Source: Acidobacteria bacterium RIFCSPLOWO2_12_FULL_66_21
GTDB taxonomy: Bacteria; Acidobacteriota; Vicinamibacteria; Vicinamibacterales; 2-12-FULL-66-21
DNA length: 64,000 nt
Assembly (NCBI GenBank): GCA_001767455.1
Contig: MELC01000073.1
Span: 1 to 64,000, forward strand
Direction of reading: 5' to 3'
Part shown: positions 60,808 to 64,000 of the stretch, piece after piece
Position numbering within the stretch: position 1 is the stretch's first letter
Layout: each line of letters opens with the position of its first letter
The notes under the pieces: generated by a model
Database searches by the model: none
The model's input: only the letters and a program-made list of their open reading frames with translations
What the model was told of the DNA's origin: nothing
Program-made: the position numbers and the translations under genes

Positions 60808-61647
60808 ATGAGTCACACCCGTATCACGGTCGCACACAGCCCGGACTCCGACGACGCCTTCATGTTCTACGGGCTGGCGAGCGGCAGCGTCGAAACCCAC
60901 GGCATCGGCGTCGATCAGGTCCTCGCGGACATCGAGACGCTGAACCGCGCGGCGTTCGAGGGACGCTACGAGGTGACGGCGGTGTCGTTCCACGCGTACG
61001 CACACCTGAGCGACAAGTACGCGCTGCTGCCGCACGGCGCGAGCATGGGCGACAAGTACGGACCAATCGTTGTCGCTCGTCATGACAGCGGCCCGTCGGC
61101 GGTGAAGGGCAGCCGCATCGCCATCCCCGGCACCCTGACCACGGCGTATCTGGCGCTGCGGATCTACGAACCGGAGTTCGAGTACGTGGTCGTTCCGTTC
61201 GACGAGATCCAGCGGGCGGTCCTCGACGGCAAGGCGGAAGCGGGCCTGCTCATCCACGAAGGGCAGCTCACGTATCAGGACGAAGGGCTGCGAAAGATCG
61301 TGGACCTCGGGGAATGGTGGGCGGAGCGCACGGGCGGCCTGCCGTTGCCGCTCGGCGGCAACATCATCAGGCGCGATCTCGGTCCGGAGATGATCGCGCG
61401 CGTGTCAAAGATGCTGCACGACAGCATCGCCTACGCGCTGTCGCACCGGAGGGAGGCCGTCGACTATGCGCTGCGGTTCGGGCGCGGCCTCGACCGCGCG
61501 AGGACGGACACGTTCGTCGGGATGTACGTGAACGACCTGACGCTCGGCTACGGCGAACGCGGCGTCCAGGCCGTGCAGCGGCTGTTCGACGAGGCCCGGG
61601 AGCGGCGGCTCATCCCGAAAGCGATCCAGGTGGAGTTCAGCGCCTGA
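60808..61647 (+). CDS. mqnD: 1,4-dihydroxy-6-naphthoate synthase (futalosine pathway)
   Basis: A 279-residue periplasmic-binding-protein-like enzyme: ITVAHSPDSDDAFMFYGLASG, VLADIETLNRAAFEGRYEVTAVSFHAYAHLSDKYALLPHGASMGDKYGPIVVA, GSRIAIPGTLTTAYLALRIYEPEF and AEAGLLIHEGQLTYQ with the catalytic His. MqnD cleaves cyclic de-hypoxanthine futalosine to 1,4-dihydroxy-6-naphthoate, a menaquinone precursor. With menG at 40943 it shows the alternative (futalosine) route; mqnA, B and C must be elsewhere. It is 71 bases behind iscS and followed by a dispersed repeat. Confidence 0.93.
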   Translation: MSHTRITVAHSPDSDDAFMFYGLASGSVETHGIGVDQVLADIETLNRAAFEGRYEVTAVSFHAYAHLSDKYALLPHGASMGDKYGPIVVARHDSGPSAVKGSRIAIPGTLTTAYLALRIYEPEFEYVVVPFDEIQRAVLDGKAEAGLLIHEGQLTYQDEGLRKIVDLGEWWAERTGGLPLPLGGNIIRRDLGPEMIARVSKMLHDSIAYALSHRREAVDYALRFGRGLDRARTDTFVGMYVNDLTLGYGERGVQAVQRLFDEARERRLIPKAIQVEFSA

Positions 61648-61743
61648 GTGGAAACAAGAGAAGGGGAGAAGAGCAGAGCGGGAGTCCGCCAGGAGCGGGT
61701 CCGAGTACGACCCGCTCCGAGGCGCGCACGGCGCGCCTGCGAG

Positions 61744-61811
61744 GGAGCGGCGCGGGGCTCAGGGGCCCCCGCAAGCGACCGAGCCGGGGTGTGGGGCGGA
61801 GCCCCACGTAA
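61744..61811. repeat. Dispersed GC-rich repeat, copy 2
   Basis: Near-identical to 15892-15959, including the central CCCCCGCAAGCGACCGAGCC block. Its second hairpin reads GTGGGGC-GGA-GCCCCAC. It occupies the gap between the convergent mqnD and alanine racemase genes; 61672-61740 also holds GC-rich partial palindromes (GAGCGGGTC/GACCCGCTC). Confidence 0.75.
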
Positions 61812-61813
61812 AC

Positions 61814-63028
61814 CTAGATCACGCGCCGCGGCAGGTCGGCGTGAAGGTGCATCAGGAGATCGTAGACGGAGCTCTTCGACGCCGCGGCGAAGTCGTCGGG
61901 CCGCGAGCCATCCCGCCCGTCGAAGATCGTGACCTCGTCGCCGATGTTGACGCGCGGCTCGCTGCCGATTTCGACGATGCAGTGGCTGGCCGATATCGAG
62001 GCGACGATCGGGTACGACGCGCCGCCGATCCGGACGCGGCCGCCCTGGGCCGCGCTTCGCGGCACGCCGTCCGCGTGGCCGACGGGAATCGTGGCGATCC
62101 ACACCGGCCGGTCCGTCCGGTACGCGCGCTCGTAACCGGCGCTGTCGCCCGCCTCGAGCTGTTTCACGTACGCCACGCGCGCTTTCAGGCTGACGGCCGG
62201 CGTCAACTTCATGATGCCCATCGTCCGGAACTGCGGCTCGGAGTACGCGCCGTAGATCGCCATGCCCGGCCGGACCATGTCGAGGAATCCGTCCGGATGC
62301 TGGAAGAGCGCAAAGCTCGAGGCCGCGTGACGGCGGCCCGGATTGATGCGGTTGGCTTTCAGCTCCTGTAACAACGCTTCGAACCGCCGCAACTGCTCCT
62401 CGTCGAACGCGGCGTCCTCGGTGAAGGTCATCATCGTCCCGGCGATCCGGACCGACCGGCGCGCCGCGAGATCGCGGAAGAGCGGCGCCGCCTTGCGCAC
62501 CGGGACGCCGACGCGGCCGATGCCGGTGTCCACGCAAACGTGCAGGGTGACCGGCCGTCCGGCACGCCCCGCGACAGCGTCCAGCGCGTCGCCAATCGGC
62601 GTGTAGACCATCGGCATGATCCGCCGCGCGGCGACGTCGCGGAGCTCGCGCACGTCGAAGGGACCCATCAGCAGGACCGGCTTCGTGATGCCGGCGTCGC
62701 GCAGCGTGACGGCCTCGTGCAGCTTCACGACCGCAAAGCCGTGAATGGCCTCGAGGCGCTCGAGCGCGCGAGCGATGTTCACGACTCCGGTTCCGTAGCC
62801 GTTGTTCTTGATGACCGCGAGGATCGGGCGGCCACTGACGCGCCGGTGAATCTCCGCCGCGTTGTCCCGCAGACGCGCCGTGTCGATCTCGATCCACGGG
62901 TCGACCGATGAATCGCGGATCTGAGGGGACACACGCTGCGCGGCTGCCGGCCGACCGGCCTCCCGAACCGAGCCGAGCGCGGGAACGGCGGACGCCGCCT
63001 TCAGAAAACCGCGGCGCGACGTGATCAC
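61814..63028 (-). CDS. Alanine racemase-like enzyme with Tat signal
   Basis: A 404-residue PLP racemase of fold type III. It begins with a twin-arginine leader, VITSRRGFLKAASAVPALGS (S-R-R-x-F-L-K). PLP Lys74 is in PILAVIKNNGYGTG, where the family norm is V-K-A-N-A-Y-G. The catalytic Tyr is in GDSAGYERAYRT, and the substrate-binding MVRPGMAIYG and C-terminal NIGDEVTIFDG are typical. Export of a folded PLP enzyme by Tat suggests production of D-alanine or another D-amino acid in the periplasm, as for broad-specificity racemases. GTG 63028 is chosen because the Tat motif begins there; the longer open frame to 63229 overlaps the next gene. Confidence 0.85.
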   Translation of the reverse strand: MITSRRGFLKAASAVPALGSVREAGRPAAAQRVSPQIRDSSVDPWIEIDTARLRDNAAEIHRRVSGRPILAVIKNNGYGTGVVNIARALERLEAIHGFAVVKLHEAVTLRDAGITKPVLLMGPFDVRELRDVAARRIMPMVYTPIGDALDAVAGRAGRPVTLHVCVDTGIGRVGVPVRKAAPLFRDLAARRSVRIAGTMMTFTEDAAFDEEQLRRFEALLQELKANRINPGRRHAASSFALFQHPDGFLDMVRPGMAIYGAYSEPQFRTMGIMKLTPAVSLKARVAYVKQLEAGDSAGYERAYRTDRPVWIATIPVGHADGVPRSAAQGGRVRIGGASYPIVASISASHCIVEIGSEPRVNIGDEVTIFDGRDGSRPDDFAAASKSSVYDLLMHLHADLPRRVI

Positions 63029-63068
63029 GCGGCTCAGTATACGCGAGGTATGGTCACGCGGATTGAGG

Positions 63069-63749
63069 TCAGCGAATGGACAGAGAATCGCCGGCGCAGG
63101 CGACGTCTCGCCAAACGAAGCCGTCGCGTGCGACGGTCTCGCCGGTCTCCAGGACGAGCGCGCGCCGGAACATCGGCCCGTCGTAGACACAGGTGTGGAA
63201 CTCGCCGTTCTCGCCGCAGGGATCGACACCGGCCGGCAGCTCGTCGAGCAGCGTGCGATCGAATTCCCGTCCGGCGAACTCCGCCGGGAGCGCGCGCGTA
63301 TCGACGCATGTGATGCGGGCGCGCAAGCCTGACGAGATCATCCGCGCGGCGAGCTCCGCCGTGGGTAGTCTCCACACAGGAAACAGCGGCGTGAGTCCGG
63401 TGCCGGCGAGCTGGCGCTCGCGGTATTGCCTAACATCTTCGAGGAACAGATCGCCGAACGCGACGTGGGTGAACCCTTCCGCGACCGCGCGCGTCGCGGC
63501 TGTCTTCATGCGGGCTTCGTAGACGTCGTTGGCGCACGGGTGAGGCAGCGGTATCGTCCACAGCGGCAGCCCCGCGGACGCCGCCTGGGCTTCGGCAATC
63601 GCCCGCCTGACGCCGTGCATCGCCACCCGATCGACGGTCTCGTTGATCGTGGTGAGCAGCGCCGACACCGCACGCGGATATTGCTGGTTCAGCAGATGAA
63701 ACGCCCAGGCGCTGTCCTTGCCGGTGCTCCAGGAGAGGAGGATCTTCAT
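63069..63749 (-). CDS. Dph6-like PP-loop ATP pyrophosphatase
   Basis: A 226-residue protein of the adenosine nucleotide alpha-hydrolase fold. MKILLSWSTGKDSAWAFHLL carries the PP-loop S-T-G-K-D-S. FTHVAFGDLFLEDVRQYRERQLAGTGLTPLFPVW and DPCGENGEFHTCVYDGPMF are the signature of the Dph6/MJ0570-like group. Dph6 makes diphthamide in archaea and eukaryotes; bacteria lack diphthamide, so bacterial members must adenylate and amidate another carboxylate. Linkage to a BtuF-like binding-protein gene by a four-base overlap (ATGA) suggests a link to cobinamide or corrinoid salvage, an inference from adjacency. Confidence 0.82.
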   Translation of the reverse strand: MKILLSWSTGKDSAWAFHLLNQQYPRAVSALLTTINETVDRVAMHGVRRAIAEAQAASAGLPLWTIPLPHPCANDVYEARMKTAATRAVAEGFTHVAFGDLFLEDVRQYRERQLAGTGLTPLFPVWRLPTAELAARMISSGLRARITCVDTRALPAEFAGREFDRTLLDELPAGVDPCGENGEFHTCVYDGPMFRRALVLETGETVARDGFVWRDVACAGDSLSIR

Positions 63750-64000
63750 CGGGCCTTGTCCAATCGGTTCGCGATGATCTCGACGCCTTCCGCGACGCGA
63801 GGGCCTGGCACCACTGTTCGGTCGTCCGCGATCAGGTGGACATGCCGGTTCTTCACCGCTGGGACGCTGTTCCAGGCGCTCCACACGTTCATTTCACGTT
63901 TCAGCATGTCGGGCGAGAGCGGATCGGCGCGGAGCTCGATGATCACGTCGGGCCTCCGCGACAGGATCAGCTCCGCCGTGGCCTGGACCGCTTCCTTCTT
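63746..64000 (-). CDS. Periplasmic BtuF-like binding protein, C-terminal part
   Basis: The last 84 residues of a protein that runs off the window: AVQATAELILSRRPDVIIEL, VWSAWNSVPAVKNRHVHLI and DDRTVVPGPRVAEGVEIIANRL. This is the end of a helical-backbone metal/corrinoid-binding protein: the PDVIIE strand, the N/R-x-V-x-x-I segment and the final P-G-PR-V-x-x-G-V-E helix are typical of BtuF/FecB-like proteins. The open frame continues to the window edge with KKEAVQAT and no start codon at its true N-terminus. It overlaps the Dph6-like gene by four bases. Confidence 0.8.
   Translation of the reverse strand, partial: KKEAVQATAELILSRRPDVIIELRADPLSPDMLKREMNVWSAWNSVPAVKNRHVHLIADDRTVVPGPRVAEGVEIIANRLDKAR

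Overview
The window looks like a chromosomal segment of a high-GC Gram-negative bacterium, most likely an Acidobacteriota of the Vicinamibacteria type (subdivision 6). The reasons are: an acidobacterial-type VWFA protein (6293-7201), a TonB-dependent receptor with a carboxypeptidase-like plug extension, many exported peptidases, futalosine-type menaquinone synthesis (mqnD), a SUF iron-sulfur system with an Rrf2 regulator, and no Gram-positive features. This is inferred from gene content only; no rRNA or tRNA gene was seen.

Layout. 1-2010: an accessory patch that reads like the end of an integron cassette array: two well-formed attC-like sites bracket a RelE/Phd-type toxin-antitoxin pair, followed by a SnoaL-like protein, a SET-domain methyltransferase and a decayed attC-like site. 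2.0-14.5 kb: gamma-glutamyltransferase, a tungsten-type aldehyde ferredoxin oxidoreductase with its own MoaD/ThiS-like protein, a leftward set of exported hydrolases (VWFA, SGNH, M19 dipeptidase, amidase), VapBC, an FTR1-type iron permease, OsmC and a membrane acyltransferase. 14.7-30 kb: a solitary DGQHR (DndB-like) protein, TonB receptor, M20 and S41 peptidases, PxpA plus an MFS transporter, FabI, a ferredoxin-reductase-like protein and an HD-GYP/GGDEF enzyme. 30-45 kb: a subtilase with Trp-Gly/Cys repeats, a sigma-54 activator with a membrane partner, a deoxyhypusine-synthase-like enzyme, ROK/NagA, queC and queD, menG, and a divergent PilT-like ATPase. 45-52.6 kb: CoA-transferase, homoserine dehydrogenase and aminotransferase in one overlapping unit, a SUMF1-fold protein, SIMPL, RmuC and a ThiF-rhodanese fusion. 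52.8-60.7 kb: a complete SUF operon (sufA-like, B, C, D, S, U, sufT, rrf2) plus a second, IscS-type desulfurase. 60.8-64 kb: mqnD, a Tat-exported alanine racemase, a Dph6-like PP-loop enzyme and the tail of a BtuF-like binding protein.

How genes fit together. The AOR subunit, MoaD-like protein, ThiF/MoeB-like enzyme and SUF operon form a sulfur, cofactor and Fe-S theme. mqnD and menG are two steps of menaquinone synthesis. ROK plus NagA points to amino-sugar turnover. The exported peptidases, PxpA and gamma-glutamyltransferase fit peptide scavenging.

The most unusual non-coding signal is a family of intergenic elements made of short tandem words (7-10 nt) arranged as inverted arms, sometimes with nested hairpins. 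The largest (20022-20320) folds on paper into a four-way, cloverleaf-like structure. Relatives or analogues with other words lie at 12.7, 22.4, 38.8, 41.8, 52.6 and 53.1 kb, and separate palindromic repeats lie at 15.9, 45.0, 54.7, 58.6 and 61.7 kb.
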